The notes: a model not told the origin generated them from the sequence alone. Positions 54,652 through 64,000 are shown, numbered from the stretch's first letter. The stretch: DNA of 64,000 bases from Myxococcus fulvus (GCF_900111765.1 NZ_FOIB01000001.1:1550001-1614000); one strand, 5' to 3'. Made by a program: numbers and translations.

Positions 54652-57600
54652 GGCAGCAGCCGGGCCAGCTTCGCTCCGAGCACCTCGACGTGAGGTGCCT
54701 GGAGCATCGTGTAGTGATCGCCAGGAGTGATGTCCACGCGCGTCGCCGCGCCCAGGTCCAACCAACCCAGCTCGGGATGCGGAGGGAAGCCCGGGGGTGG
54801 CCGCTGGGCGCGGAAGTACTGCACCTCTCCTCCCTCCCATCGCGGTGGCGTGTAGAGGCTCAGGGCCCGGGAGTTCGCTCGCAGCACGTTGAGCTGCCGA
54901 CGCGCGTCATCGACGGTGGCGAAGGGCGGCGCGAGGCCTTGGCGCTCCGCCTCTTCCTGGAGCACGCGGAACTGCTCCTCCACGGACAGGTCCTCGGGCC
55001 GCTGCGCGGCGGGGTCGAACATCTGCCCCGCGCGGAAGGCGAGCAGCGATATCCGGTCGGCGAGCTCGGTGGAGAAGGAGCCAGGAGGCGGCGTGTCCAG
55101 GAGCGCGCACAAGGGCACGGCCTCGCCTTCGGCCGAAAGGCGTCGCGCCATCTCGTAGACGATGGTGCCGCCCAGCGACGCGCCGATGAGTAGATAGGGC
55201 CCTCTGGGGCGGACGATCCGGAGCGCGGCGACGTAGTGCCGCGCCATCTGCTCCACGGTGGTGAGGCAGGGCTCGTCGCTCTCGAGGCCCACGGCGGAGA
55301 AGCCGTACACGGACCGGTCGGGCGCGAGCTGTCGGGCCAGCTCCCGATAGAAGAGCACCTGTCCGCCCGCCGCGTGCGCGAAGAACAGGGGCGCCTTCGC
55401 GGACGTGCCGGTCTGAATCTGGACGACACAGTCAGGGCTCGTCTTCGGTGTCACGCGAGCACCGCTGATGCGCTCGGCGAGCCGAGCCACGGTGGAGGCT
55501 TCCAGTACGGCCTTCAAGGGCAGCTTCGCGCCGAGGCGCTCCTGGATGCGGGCGCTCAGGCGCAAGGCGAGCAGCGAGTCCCCACCCAGCGAGAAGAAGT
55601 CATCGTGGATGCCGATGTTGTCGAGGTGGAACGTGAGCCGGAAGCATTCCAGCAGCGTGGCCTCCGTGTCGTTGCGGGGAGGCGCGGCGCGTGAACCCTC
55701 AGTCCGCGGTGGCGCGGGCCTGGGTTCTTCACGGGGCCCCACGGCCCGAGGAGCGGCCGTGACAGGTTCAATCCAGTACCGCTCGCGGTCGAAGCTGTAG
55801 CCGGGGAGGGTGACGCGGCGGCGCTGTTCGTCCGCGCGGAAGCGCTCCCAGTCAATGGAGATGCCCGCGAGCCACGCCTCGCCGAGTGACGCGAGGGGAT
55901 GCGTCGGCTCCTCGGAGGTGTACGGCAGCGTGGAGACCACGGGCTGGGTGGAGCGGCTCGGGTGTCGTCGCGTGAGCGAGGACAGGGCCGTGCCGGGACC
56001 GACCTCGATGAAGGCTCGCTCCTTGCCCGAGAGCAACAGGTGCAGGGCGTCCGAGAAGCGCACCGTCTCGCGCAGATGCCGGCACCAGTAGTCGACGGTG
56101 ACGGCCTCGCGTTCGGTGAGCCAGTCTCCGGTGAGGCTGGACACGATGGGCAGCTTGGGGGCGCGAGGCTTGATGCGGGACACGACGCGCGCGAAGTCCG
56201 CCAGGTGCGGCTCCAGCATGAACGAGTGCGCGGCTTGCCCCAGCCGGAGCCTCCGAGCCTCGATGCCTCGCGCGGCGAGCTCCGCCTCCAGGGCGTCGAG
56301 CGCCTCCAGTGAGCCGGCGATGACACAATCAGAGGGCGTGTTCAGCGCGGCCACGGACAGTCGAGGATGGAGCAGCGCCTCCACCTGGGCCACGGGCGCG
56401 AGGACCGCCGTCATCCCTCCGGGCGGGAGCTGCTCCATGATTCTTCCGCGCGCGGTGACGAGCTCCAGCGCCTCCTCCAGCGTGAAGACGCCCGCCACAC
56501 ACGCCGCCACGTATTCGCCGAGGGAGTGACCGAGCAGCGCCTCGGGCTGGATACCGCGAGAGAGCCACAGCTGCGCGAGCGCCCAGTCGCAGGTGAACAG
56601 CGCGGCCTGGGTCCAGAGGGGACGTGACAGCTCTCGCGCCGCGGTGTCGTAGCGCTCGGCGGAGGCGAACATCACGTCGCGCACGTCCGCGCCGAGGGGG
56701 CCTCGGAGCAGCGCGGCGCAGCGGTCGATGGCCTGCCGGAAGACGGGCTCGCCGAGCAGCTCCGCGCCCATGTTCACCCGCTGGGAGCCTGCGCCGGGGA
56801 ACAGGAAGACCGCGCCACGCTTCTCCACCGGGTCGTGGCTCGTGCGTGGACGTTGTCCCTCGTCGCGCAGGCGCAGGGCCGCGTTCTTGGCGGTGCTCGC
56901 GGTGACGAAGCTCCGGTGCTCGAAGCGGTGACGCCCGACCTGGAGCGTGTGCGCGATGTCGGCGAGCGAATCCCGGGTGTGCTCCAGGTGCTCGGCCAGC
57001 TCGGTGCTCATCCGCTCCAGCGCGGCCTCGGAGCGGGCGGAGAGCAACAGCAGCTCCGTCTCCCGGGCCGAAGGTGCCGTGGGACTGACAGGGGCTTCCT
57101 CGAGCACCACGTGCACGTTGGTGCCGCCCATGCCGAACGAGCTCACGCCCGCGCGGCGAGGCCCGCTGGAGTTCCACGGACGCGCCTCGGCCACGACGTA
57201 GAAGGGACTGTCGTCGAGGCCCAGGAGCGGATTGGGCCGACGGAAGTGGACGGTGGGCGGGAGCTGGCGGTGCTCCAGTGCCAGCACGGCCTTGATGAGC
57301 CCCGCCACGCCTGCCGCCGAGTCGAGGTGGCCCAGGTTGCTCTTCACGGAGCCCAGGCCGATGGAGCCCGGCACCACGCCCTGGAAGACCTGCTTGAGGG
57401 CGGTGACCTCCACCGGGTCACCCAGCGGAGTGCCCGTGCCGTGTGCCTCGATATAGGAGATGGAGCTCGGCTCCACGCCCGCGAGCGCCAGCGCATCGCC
57501 GATGGCGGTGACCTGTCCGGAGACGGAGGGCGCGGTGAACCCCGCCTTGCCGCTGCCGTCGTTGTTGGCGGCCGAGCCGAGGATGACCGCGCGAATGGGG

Positions 57601-58367
57601 TCGCCATCCGCGAGCGCGTCCTCCAGTCGCTTGAGCAGCACCACACCCACGCCGTTGCCCGGCACCGTGCCAGCGGCCTGGGCATCGAACGCGCGACAGT
57701 GGCCATCGGGTGAGGAGATGCCACCCTCCTGCGTGGGGTAGGCGCTCAGCTGCGGCGAGCGCACGGCCGCGCCACCCGCGAGCGCCATCGTGCACTCACC
57801 CGCGAGCAGCGACTGACACGCGAGGTGCACGGCGGTCAGCGACGTGGAGCACGCCGTCTGCACCGTCATCGCGGGGCCGGTGAGGTTGAGCTTGTAGGCC
57901 ACGCGCGTCGCCAGGAAGTCGCTGTGCGTGCCGAGGACGCTCTCCGTCCAGTCGCTGGAGCGGCGCTCCATGTTGGGCAGGACGTTCGTCAGCAGGTAGC
58001 TGCTGAGGGACGCGCCACCATAGACGCCCACGTGCAGGGGCCTGGCGCGGGCGGTGTATCCCGCGGCCTCGAGCGCGCCCCAGCAACACTCCATGAAGAG
58101 CCGCTGCTGCGGGTCCAACTGCTCGGCCTCGCGAGGCGAATAGCCGAAGAAGCGCGCATCGAAGAGGTCCGCGCCCTCGATGATGCCCGCCGCCGCGACC
58201 CAGCCCTCCTCCGAGGGATGGCCGGCTTTCGCCCGCTGCTCGGCGTCCAGCACCGTGACGCTGTCGACACCCGAGATGAGGTTGGACCAGAAGCTCCGTG
58301 CGTCCGAAGCGCCAGGGAAGCGGAGCGACAACCCGATGATGGCGATGGCCGACGCGTTCTCACCCAT
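54648..58367 (-). CDS. Single-module polyketide synthase KS-AT-T-TE
   Basis: The ATG with first base 58367 gives 1239 residues; the open frame extends upstream without homology. The ketosynthase (~8-425) has C173 (TACSTS), H309 (HGTGT) and H347 (KSNLGHL). The acyltransferase (~520-820) has S615 (GHSLGEY), but the specificity motif is QAAH (711-714) instead of HAFH or YASH. The carrier serine is S931 (FFSLGGDS). The type I thioesterase (~985-1239) has S1064 (GASLGG) and a C-terminal His (GDHYTML). There is no reducing domain, so the added unit would keep its keto group. It holds the only thioesterase in the window and runs convergently into the NRPS gene, overlapping its stop. Confidence 0.94.
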   Translation of the reverse strand: MGENASAIAIIGLSLRFPGASDARSFWSNLISGVDSVTVLDAEQRAKAGHPSEEGWVAAAGIIEGADLFDARFFGYSPREAEQLDPQQRLFMECCWGALEAAGYTARARPLHVGVYGGASLSSYLLTNVLPNMERRSSDWTESVLGTHSDFLATRVAYKLNLTGPAMTVQTACSTSLTAVHLACQSLLAGECTMALAGGAAVRSPQLSAYPTQEGGISSPDGHCRAFDAQAAGTVPGNGVGVVLLKRLEDALADGDPIRAVILGSAANNDGSGKAGFTAPSVSGQVTAIGDALALAGVEPSSISYIEAHGTGTPLGDPVEVTALKQVFQGVVPGSIGLGSVKSNLGHLDSAAGVAGLIKAVLALEHRQLPPTVHFRRPNPLLGLDDSPFYVVAEARPWNSSGPRRAGVSSFGMGGTNVHVVLEEAPVSPTAPSARETELLLLSARSEAALERMSTELAEHLEHTRDSLADIAHTLQVGRHRFEHRSFVTASTAKNAALRLRDEGQRPRTSHDPVEKRGAVFLFPGAGSQRVNMGAELLGEPVFRQAIDRCAALLRGPLGADVRDVMFASAERYDTAARELSRPLWTQAALFTCDWALAQLWLSRGIQPEALLGHSLGEYVAACVAGVFTLEEALELVTARGRIMEQLPPGGMTAVLAPVAQVEALLHPRLSVAALNTPSDCVIAGSLEALDALEAELAARGIEARRLRLGQAAHSFMLEPHLADFARVVSRIKPRAPKLPIVSSLTGDWLTEREAVTVDYWCRHLRETVRFSDALHLLLSGKERAFIEVGPGTALSSLTRRHPSRSTQPVVSTLPYTSEEPTHPLASLGEAWLAGISIDWERFRADEQRRRVTLPGYSFDRERYWIEPVTAAPRAVGPREEPRPAPPRTEGSRAAPPRNDTEATLLECFRLTFHLDNIGIHDDFFSLGGDSLLALRLSARIQERLGAKLPLKAVLEASTVARLAERISGARVTPKTSPDCVVQIQTGTSAKAPLFFAHAAGGQVLFYRELARQLAPDRSVYGFSAVGLESDEPCLTTVEQMARHYVAALRIVRPRGPYLLIGASLGGTIVYEMARRLSAEGEAVPLCALLDTPPPGSFSTELADRISLLAFRAGQMFDPAAQRPEDLSVEEQFRVLQEEAERQGLAPPFATVDDARRQLNVLRANSRALSLYTPPRWEGGEVQYFRAQRPPPGFPPHPELGWLDLGAATRVDITPGDHYTMLQAPHVEVLGAKLARLLP

Positions 58368-58755
58368 CCCCGAAATAGAGCATGACTCGCTGCGCCAGTT
58401 GAGCCCGGACCACGATATTTCCAGTTGAATCCTGAGTGGGTGTGCCCTCGCTTGCCATCTCGCCCTGGAGCGGCGCACCCGGCCCGACAAAAGGGCTCCA
58501 GCCTCTCGAATCGCCCAGATGCAAGACACGCGTTGTGGCCGTGCTCGTCCAATCTCGCATGCGGGGCAAGAGGTGGTGCGGGCCATTCAATGAGCTGTCT
58601 TTTATTTGAGAGAGTTTTTGCTGGGTTGAAAGTGATGTGTTTGGTGATTGCTTGGGGGCCTCGGTGGAATGGGGCCCGGTTGTTGTGTGATTATCATGAG
58701 GGTTGTGGATGATGTCTGCCATCCGCTGCCCCTGCTCTGTCCATGGAGGCTGGTC
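58368..58755. other. Divergent intergenic region between PKS and A-T-R genes
   Basis: This 388-base stretch has no credible gene. Its middle part (~58590-58700) is clearly AT-richer than the surroundings, as expected for a promoter region. TTGAAA at 58626-58631 is a possible -35 element, but no convincing -10 partner was found. A 7-bp inverted repeat CTGGAGC/GCTCCAG spans 58465-58501. It presumably holds divergent promoters for both genes. Confidence 0.5.
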
Positions 58756-61700
58756 ATGTTGAATAAATCCGTGCTCGACGGCTTTCGTCACCAGTGTGTC
58801 CTCAATCCCAGCGCGCCCGCGGTGGTGGGACTTCGCGAGCGGCTCTCCTATGCGGAGCTGGATGCGCGAAGCAGCAGGTTGGCGGCTCATCTCCAGGCCA
58901 GGAACATCGGCAAGGGGACCCTGGTGCCCGTGGTGACGGACCACTCGGAGAACCTCGTTGTCGCGTTCCTGGGGGTCCTGAAGGCTGGCGCCGCCTACGT
59001 GCCCATCGACAAGGCCTTTCCGGACGGTCGCAAGCAAGCCATTGCGCGCCAATGTGCCGCGCCCCTCTTGCTCACCACCATGTCCCTGGACCCGACGTTA
59101 CCGGGGTGGGAGGTCCAGGCCCTCGATGACCTGCTGCGCCAGGAACCCGTGGCGGCCTTCCGTGAGGTGGACGTCGAGGGGCATGACGCGGCCTATGCCA
59201 TCTTCACGTCTGGAACCACGGGGCAGCCGAAGGGCGTGGTCATCGAGCACCACTCCCTGGCGAAGCTGGTGCGGTGGCACAACGCCCGGTTCGACATGGG
59301 GCCCGGTAGCCACACCCTGCTGATGGCCAGCGTGGCCTTCGATGTCTCACAATGGGAGGTGGGCGCCGCCCTGGCGGCGGGGGCTTGCATCCACATCCCC
59401 ACGGACGACATCCGTCTGGACGTGGGCGCCCTGCTGTCCTTCTATGTCGAGCACGGCATCACCCACGCCTTCCTTCCGACGGTGATGGTGCCTGACTTCG
59501 TCGGGAGGTCCGCACATCAGAAGCTGGCCCTGCGCTACCTGTTCACCGGGGGCGAGAAGCTCCATCCCGTGGAGACCGAGGGGCTCTGCTACACCCTGGT
59601 GGACTATTACGGACCGACGGAGACCACCATCTTCGTCACCCACCGGGTGGTGGAGAGCAAACGCCTGAACCGGCCCGCCTCCATCGGGACGCCCCTCGCG
59701 GGCTCCGAGGTCTTCATCCTGGATGACCGGCTGGAGGTGGTTCCCTGGGGGGAGGTGGGGGAGTTGTGCATCGCGGGTGACTGCCTGGGGCGCGGCTATC
59801 TCGGGGATGCCGCGCTGACAGCCGCGCGCTTCGTCGTCCCTCCTTCGCTCGGTGGCCGCGTCTATCGCACGGGGGACCTGGCGCGTGGGTTGCCGGACGG
59901 GAACATCCAGTTCCTCGGGCGTCAGGACGAGCAGATCAAGATTCGGGGCAATCGGGTGGAGATGGGAGAGGTGGAGTCCGTCCTCATGCGGGGGACGGCG
60001 CTCAAGGCCGCCGCGGTCCTGGTCGATGACTCCGCCGGTCCCTCCAACAAACGGCTGGTGGCGTTCGTCGCTCCGCGTGACACCCAGGTTCCCGCTTCGT
60101 CGCTCGTCGCGAGTCTGAGGGCGGCGCTGCGCGTGGAGCTGCCGGACTTCATGCTTCCCGGCCAGTACCTCTGCCTGGCGTCGCTCCCCACCACCAGCAA
60201 CGGCAAGACGGACAAGCAGGCCCTTCGCGAGATGCTGCGGACGTCCGCGGCGCGGACGCAGGAGGAGGCGGAGTTTTCCGGCGAGTTGGAGAAGACCATT
60301 GCCAGCGCCTGGACGGAGGTCCTCGGCCACTCCGGGTTCGCGGCAGACGACAGCTTCTTCGAGGTGGGAGGGCACTCGCTGCTGGCCTCCACGCTCGCCG
60401 CGGGGGTCTCACGCAGGCTCGGGCTGAATGCCTACATCCGCGATGTCTATGAGCACAAGACCGTCCGGAAGCTCGCCGCCGCGCTGGGGCCGCGAGCCTC
60501 GCGCGGCGCCTCGATGAGCGATCCAGAGCCCCTGCGCGCGCTCCGGGAGGATGTGTGGCTCTTGCCCGGTACGGACTTCTCCTCGGGCTTCGACCCCGCG
60601 CGGCTTTCGCAGCCTCGGCACATCCTGCTCACGGGGGCCACGGGCTTCGTGGGGGTCCACCTGCTTCTGGAGTTGCTCTCGCGTAACGACGCCGATGTCC
60701 ACTGTCTGGTGCGGGATGTCAGCGACGAGCTGGGACGCGCGCGTCTGCGACAGGTGGTCGAGCACTACCAGGTGCCGCTGAGCGAGCGCGACTGGGCACG
60801 CGTGCACGTCCATGCCGGAGACATCGCCTCGCCCCGATTCGGGATGGCCGAGGAGGACTACCGCCAGCTGTCCGAGTCGGTGGACGTCATCTACCACTCG
60901 GCCAGCGCGGTGAACTTCATCGAGCCCTACTCGCAGATGAAGCGCGACAACGTCGAAGGCGTGCGACAGGTGATTGCCTTCGCCGGCCATCTGCGGGTCA
61001 AGGCGCTGATGTTGTTCTCCACGCTCTCCATCCACAGCTGGGGCAACCGGCTCACCGGCAAGACGGTGATGCGGGAGACGGACGACATCGACCAGAACCT
61101 CCCCGCCGTCATCTCCGACATCGGCTACGCGAGCAGCAAGTGGGTGATGGAGAAGATCGCCGACCTCGCGCAGTCGCAGGGCCTGCCCCTGATGACGTTC
61201 CGCCTGGGCTACGCGACGTTGCACAGCCGCACGGGCGCCTTCGCCAGCTATCAGTGGTGGGGAAGGCTGGTCAGCACCTGCCTCATCCTGGATGCCGTCC
61301 CGGACCTGAGGGGGCTGCATGAAGGGTTGACCACGGTGGACTACATGGCGTCCGCGATTGCCGTGATTGCCCGCGACCCGGCGGGGCTGGGCAAGAAGTT
61401 CCACGTCGCGCCGTCCCCGGACAACGACCTGACGCTCCTGGAGTTCTTCGAGCGGGTGGGCCAGTGCCTGGGGCGTTCCCTGCCCGTGGTGCCGTTCAAG
61501 GAATGGGTCTCCCTGTGGGATACGGACCCCGAGGCGCCCATCTTCCCGTTGCTGAGCATCTTCCGGGACCCCTTGAGTGGGGGGCAGGCGATGGTCGAGC
61601 TGTATCAGGACAACTACGTCTGGGATTGCTCCAACACGCGCAAGCACCTGGCCGGCTCGGGGATTCAGGAGCCCACCTTCACCCCTGAGTTGCTCGGCTT

Positions 61701-61776
61701 CTATCTCGACAAGGTGCGTGGCAGCCCGGGGATGATGTCCTGGCGACCCAAGCGGCGATGGAAGGCGGCGGGCTGA
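58756..61776 (+). CDS. Free-standing A-T-thioester reductase (Lys2/CAR-like)
   Basis: ATG 58756 lies 6 bases after GGAGG; the product has 1006 residues. An adenylation domain (~8-500) has TSGTTGQPKG at 151-160 and YGPTETT. A carrier domain with S541 (VGGHSLLAS) follows. The thioester-reductase domain has the NADPH loop TGATGFVG (626-633) and Y791/K795 (YASSK). It lacks a condensation domain, so it activates one acid and releases it as aldehyde or alcohol, like alpha-aminoadipate or carboxylic acid reductases. The aldehyde could be a precursor, or the domain could release a peptide in trans. The substrate pocket (D-V-W-F-F-G-Y-I-F by eye) matches no common code known to me. It is followed after 34 bases by the second NRPS. 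Confidence 0.93.
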   Translation: MLNKSVLDGFRHQCVLNPSAPAVVGLRERLSYAELDARSSRLAAHLQARNIGKGTLVPVVTDHSENLVVAFLGVLKAGAAYVPIDKAFPDGRKQAIARQCAAPLLLTTMSLDPTLPGWEVQALDDLLRQEPVAAFREVDVEGHDAAYAIFTSGTTGQPKGVVIEHHSLAKLVRWHNARFDMGPGSHTLLMASVAFDVSQWEVGAALAAGACIHIPTDDIRLDVGALLSFYVEHGITHAFLPTVMVPDFVGRSAHQKLALRYLFTGGEKLHPVETEGLCYTLVDYYGPTETTIFVTHRVVESKRLNRPASIGTPLAGSEVFILDDRLEVVPWGEVGELCIAGDCLGRGYLGDAALTAARFVVPPSLGGRVYRTGDLARGLPDGNIQFLGRQDEQIKIRGNRVEMGEVESVLMRGTALKAAAVLVDDSAGPSNKRLVAFVAPRDTQVPASSLVASLRAALRVELPDFMLPGQYLCLASLPTTSNGKTDKQALREMLRTSAARTQEEAEFSGELEKTIASAWTEVLGHSGFAADDSFFEVGGHSLLASTLAAGVSRRLGLNAYIRDVYEHKTVRKLAAALGPRASRGASMSDPEPLRALREDVWLLPGTDFSSGFDPARLSQPRHILLTGATGFVGVHLLLELLSRNDADVHCLVRDVSDELGRARLRQVVEHYQVPLSERDWARVHVHAGDIASPRFGMAEEDYRQLSESVDVIYHSASAVNFIEPYSQMKRDNVEGVRQVIAFAGHLRVKALMLFSTLSIHSWGNRLTGKTVMRETDDIDQNLPAVISDIGYASSKWVMEKIADLAQSQGLPLMTFRLGYATLHSRTGAFASYQWWGRLVSTCLILDAVPDLRGLHEGLTTVDYMASAIAVIARDPAGLGKKFHVAPSPDNDLTLLEFFERVGQCLGRSLPVVPFKEWVSLWDTDPEAPIFPLLSIFRDPLSGGQAMVELYQDNYVWDCSNTRKHLAGSGIQEPTFTPELLGFYLDKVRGSPGMMSWRPKRRWKAAG

Positions 61777-61810
61777 GCTTGGCGCTATAAGTGTCGGCGG
61801 AGGTGCAGCC

Positions 61811-64000
61811 ATGGCCGCGCCCGAGCCGAAGCGAGTGGTGGGGAGGGGGCGGGGTCTCCCCCCGCTGGTGCCCGTGTCGAGGGACACGGCTCCTCCGCTG
61901 TCCTTCGCGCAGCAGCGCCTGTGGTTCCTCTCGCAGGTGGACGCGGGAGGCTTCTCCTACAACGTGCCGTTCTTCGCGAGGCTCCAGGGACGCCTGGATG
62001 TCCCGGCGCTGGAGCGTGCGTTGTCGGACCTCGTTCGACGGCACGAGTCCTTGCGCACCACCTTCGGCGAGGAGGCGGGGCGGCCGGTGCAGCGCATCCT
62101 GCCCGACGTCGCGGTGACGCTGCGGGTGGCTCAGGTCGCCGACGAAGCCGAGGCACGGCGCGAAGCGGAGGCAGAGGCGCGGCGTCCGTTCGACCTGGGC
62201 ACGGGGCCGATGTTGCGCGCCCGGCTGTTGCGCGTGGCGGAAGACGACCACGTGTTGCTCCTGATGCTGCACCACATCTCCTGCGACGGATGGTCGCTGG
62301 GTGTGTTGGAGCGCGACCTGCGAGAGCTGTACGCGGCCCACACCGAAGGGCGCGCGCCCGTGTTGCCCGCGCTGCTCATCCAGTACGCGGACCACGCGGT
62401 GTGGCAGCGCGACTGGCTGAAGGGTGAGTTGCTGGAGGAGCAGCTCGCGTGGTGGAAGGAGCTGCTGACGGGGGCCTCTCCGGCGTTGGAGCTGCCCCTG
62501 GACCGGCCCCGGCCTCCGGTGCAGACCTTCCTGGGCGCCACCGTGGCGGTGCCGCTGCCACCAGCGCTCTCCCAGGCGGTGAAGGCGCTGGGGCGTGCGG
62601 AGAGCGTGACGCCGTTCATGCTGCTGCTCGCGGGCTTCCAGGTGTTGATGTCGCGCTACAGCGGACAGCGGGACGTGGTGGTGGGGACGCCCATCTCGGG
62701 ACGGAACCGGCGCGAGCTGGAGAACCTCATCGGGTTCTTCGTCAACACGCTCGCGCCCCGCGTGGATGTGGACGCGGAGGAGTCCTTCCGCTCGCTCCTG
62801 GGCCGGGTGCGGCAGGTGTGTCTGGGCGCCTATGCGCGCCAGGATGTCCCGTTCGAGACGTTGGTGGAGGCGCTGCGACCGCCGCGTGACTTGAGTCGCT
62901 CGCCGCTGTTCCAGGTGATGTTCGTCATCCAGGGGCCGCGCTCGCTGCCGTCGCTGCCGGGGTTGGTGGAGCAGGAGGTGTCCTTCGACTCCGGCATGTC
63001 GAAGTTCGACCTCATCTGCTTCCTGCGAGAGACGCCCGAGGGCTGGGTGGGCTTCTGGGAGTACAACACCGCGCTGTTCGACGCGGCGACGGCGCGGAGG
63101 ATGGCGGGGCACTACGTGACGCTGCTGGAGGGCCTGGTGGCCGACCCGAGCGTGCGCGTCGGTGATGCGCCGCTGCTCGCGGACCCGGAGCGACGGGAGC
63201 TGCTGCGCGAGTGGAGTGGCCGGGAGACACCGGACGCTGTCGCGGGGCTGATGCATGCGTGGGTCGAGGCCCAGGTGGCGCGCTCGCCTGACGCCGTGGC
63301 GGTGACGGATGGCGTGGCCTCGCTGACGTACGCGGAGCTGGAGCGGCGCGCGAACCAGCTCGCGCATCATCTGCTCGCTTCAGGGGTGACGCCTGGGAGC
63401 ACGGTGGGCTTGTGCCTGGAGCGCGGCAACCTGGAGATGCCGGTGGCGGTGCTGGCCACGCTGAAGGCGGGCGCGGCATTTCTTCCGTTGGACCCGAGCT
63501 ATCCGGCCCAGCGTCTGGCGCAGATGCTGGAGGACACGGGCGCGCCGGTGGTGCTGGTGCAGGGCGAACTCGGACGCGCGCTGCCCGAGCATCCGGGGAC
63601 GCGGCGGGTTCGCCTGGAGGACGAGGCCGCGCGAATCCGGTCGAGGCCCGTGCACGCTCCGGCGTTGGCACTGTCTCCCGAGACGCCTTGCTACTTCGTC
63701 TACACCTCGGGGAGCACGGGTCGCCCCAAGGGCATCCTCATGTCCCATCGCGCGGTGGGGAACATGCTGCGGTGGCTGCTCGCGCGCACTGTGGACCCGG
63801 GCGCGACGACGTTGCAGTTCGCGTCGCTGAACTTCGACGTGTCGTTCCAGGAGCTGTTCGGCACCTGGTGCCTGGGCGGCACGGTGTTGCTGGTGGGCGA
63901 GGCGGAGCGCAGGGACCCGGTGGCGCTGCTCGGGCGCATGGTCGCGCATGGAGTGGGGCGCTTGTATCTGCCCTTCGTGGCGCTCCAGGCGCTGTGCGAG
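61811..64000 (+). CDS. Second NRPS, C-A... (3' partial)
   Basis: ATG 61811 follows GGAGG and the frame is open to the window end (730 codons shown). The condensation domain has HHISCDG with H154, the same position as in the first NRPS, and the N-terminus is paralogous to it (LPPLVPVSRD / PPLSFAQ). The adenylation domain begins near residue 480, with TSGSTG near 632 and FDVSFQE, and is cut before its later motifs. The visible pocket residues (D-V-Q-Y) again point to a proline-like substrate. It is probably co-transcribed with the A-T-reductase, 34 bases upstream. Confidence 0.95.
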   Translation, partial: MAAPEPKRVVGRGRGLPPLVPVSRDTAPPLSFAQQRLWFLSQVDAGGFSYNVPFFARLQGRLDVPALERALSDLVRRHESLRTTFGEEAGRPVQRILPDVAVTLRVAQVADEAEARREAEAEARRPFDLGTGPMLRARLLRVAEDDHVLLLMLHHISCDGWSLGVLERDLRELYAAHTEGRAPVLPALLIQYADHAVWQRDWLKGELLEEQLAWWKELLTGASPALELPLDRPRPPVQTFLGATVAVPLPPALSQAVKALGRAESVTPFMLLLAGFQVLMSRYSGQRDVVVGTPISGRNRRELENLIGFFVNTLAPRVDVDAEESFRSLLGRVRQVCLGAYARQDVPFETLVEALRPPRDLSRSPLFQVMFVIQGPRSLPSLPGLVEQEVSFDSGMSKFDLICFLRETPEGWVGFWEYNTALFDAATARRMAGHYVTLLEGLVADPSVRVGDAPLLADPERRELLREWSGRETPDAVAGLMHAWVEAQVARSPDAVAVTDGVASLTYAELERRANQLAHHLLASGVTPGSTVGLCLERGNLEMPVAVLATLKAGAAFLPLDPSYPAQRLAQMLEDTGAPVVLVQGELGRALPEHPGTRRVRLEDEAARIRSRPVHAPALALSPETPCYFVYTSGSTGRPKGILMSHRAVGNMLRWLLARTVDPGATTLQFASLNFDVSFQELFGTWCLGGTVLLVGEAERRDPVALLGRMVAHGVGRLYLPFVALQALCE

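Noticed and set aside
58368-58586. PKS start 73 codons further upstream (58586)
   Set aside because: The added residues are Arg/Cys-rich without ketosynthase homology; the family N-terminus (AIAIIGLSLRFPG) begins right after ATG 58367.
58425-58712. A 95-codon plus-strand frame in the divergent gap as a small carrier gene
   Set aside because: There is no ribosome-binding site and its composition is random-like, with scattered Cys and Arg and no family resemblance.

Overview
The window is very GC-rich DNA that reads as a myxobacterial chromosome, most likely from the Myxococcaceae. The signs are dense coding with strong third-position G/C bias and many short lipoproteins with Asp-Ala-Gly-Thr-Pro linkers. 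There is also a C-terminal Cys-hydrophobic-Arg sorting tail of MYXO-CTERM type, an FHA-type sigma-54 activator and giant NRPS genes. No rRNA, tRNA, IS element, phage gene or CRISPR array was seen.

Region 1 (1-31 kb) is mostly cell-envelope and housekeeping genes. It opens with a four-gene run of surface proteins: a thrombospondin-type-3 repeat protein with a sorting tail, two paralogous VWA/MIDAS lipoproteins and a large PPC-like lipoprotein. Next come small lipoproteins, a GMC oxidoreductase with its Tat-exported small subunit, a DUF3332 protein and an M15 peptidase. An FHA-sigma54 activator follows, then a fused double amidohydrolase, a propeller lipoprotein, a methyltransferase and a two-component pair. 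The region ends with a diheme cytochrome/beta-propeller lipoprotein, an outer-membrane-like protein, gpsA and an MFS exporter.

Region 2 (30.1-37.7 kb, minus strand) is a tightly overlapping operon. In transcription order it encodes a split transketolase (N and C halves), LysX-type ATP-grasp ligase, LysY-type reductase, PAPS sulfotransferase, SDR, LysZ-type kinase and LysK-type hydrolase. This matches an amino-group-carrier-protein (LysW-like) route in which a glutamyl or aminoadipyl semialdehyde is extended by two carbons. The same route gives diamino-dihydroxy-heptanoate and, after sulfation, the aziridine-fused ring of azinomycin/ficellomycin-type compounds. The carrier protein and an aminotransferase are not in the window.

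Region 3 (37.9-64 kb) is the assembly line, divergent from region 2. It has a free AMP ligase, a free carrier protein and a 4869-residue NRPS (C-A-T, C-A-T, C-T, C-T, C-T, C-A-T). A convergent KS-AT-T-TE polyketide synthase, a free A-T-reductase and a second NRPS (C-A..., cut by the window end) follow. The three consecutive modules without an adenylation domain must be loaded in trans or be skipped. Together regions 2 and 3 look like an uncharacterised hybrid NRPS/PKS cluster whose special building block is made on a carrier protein. This is the most interesting content of the window.
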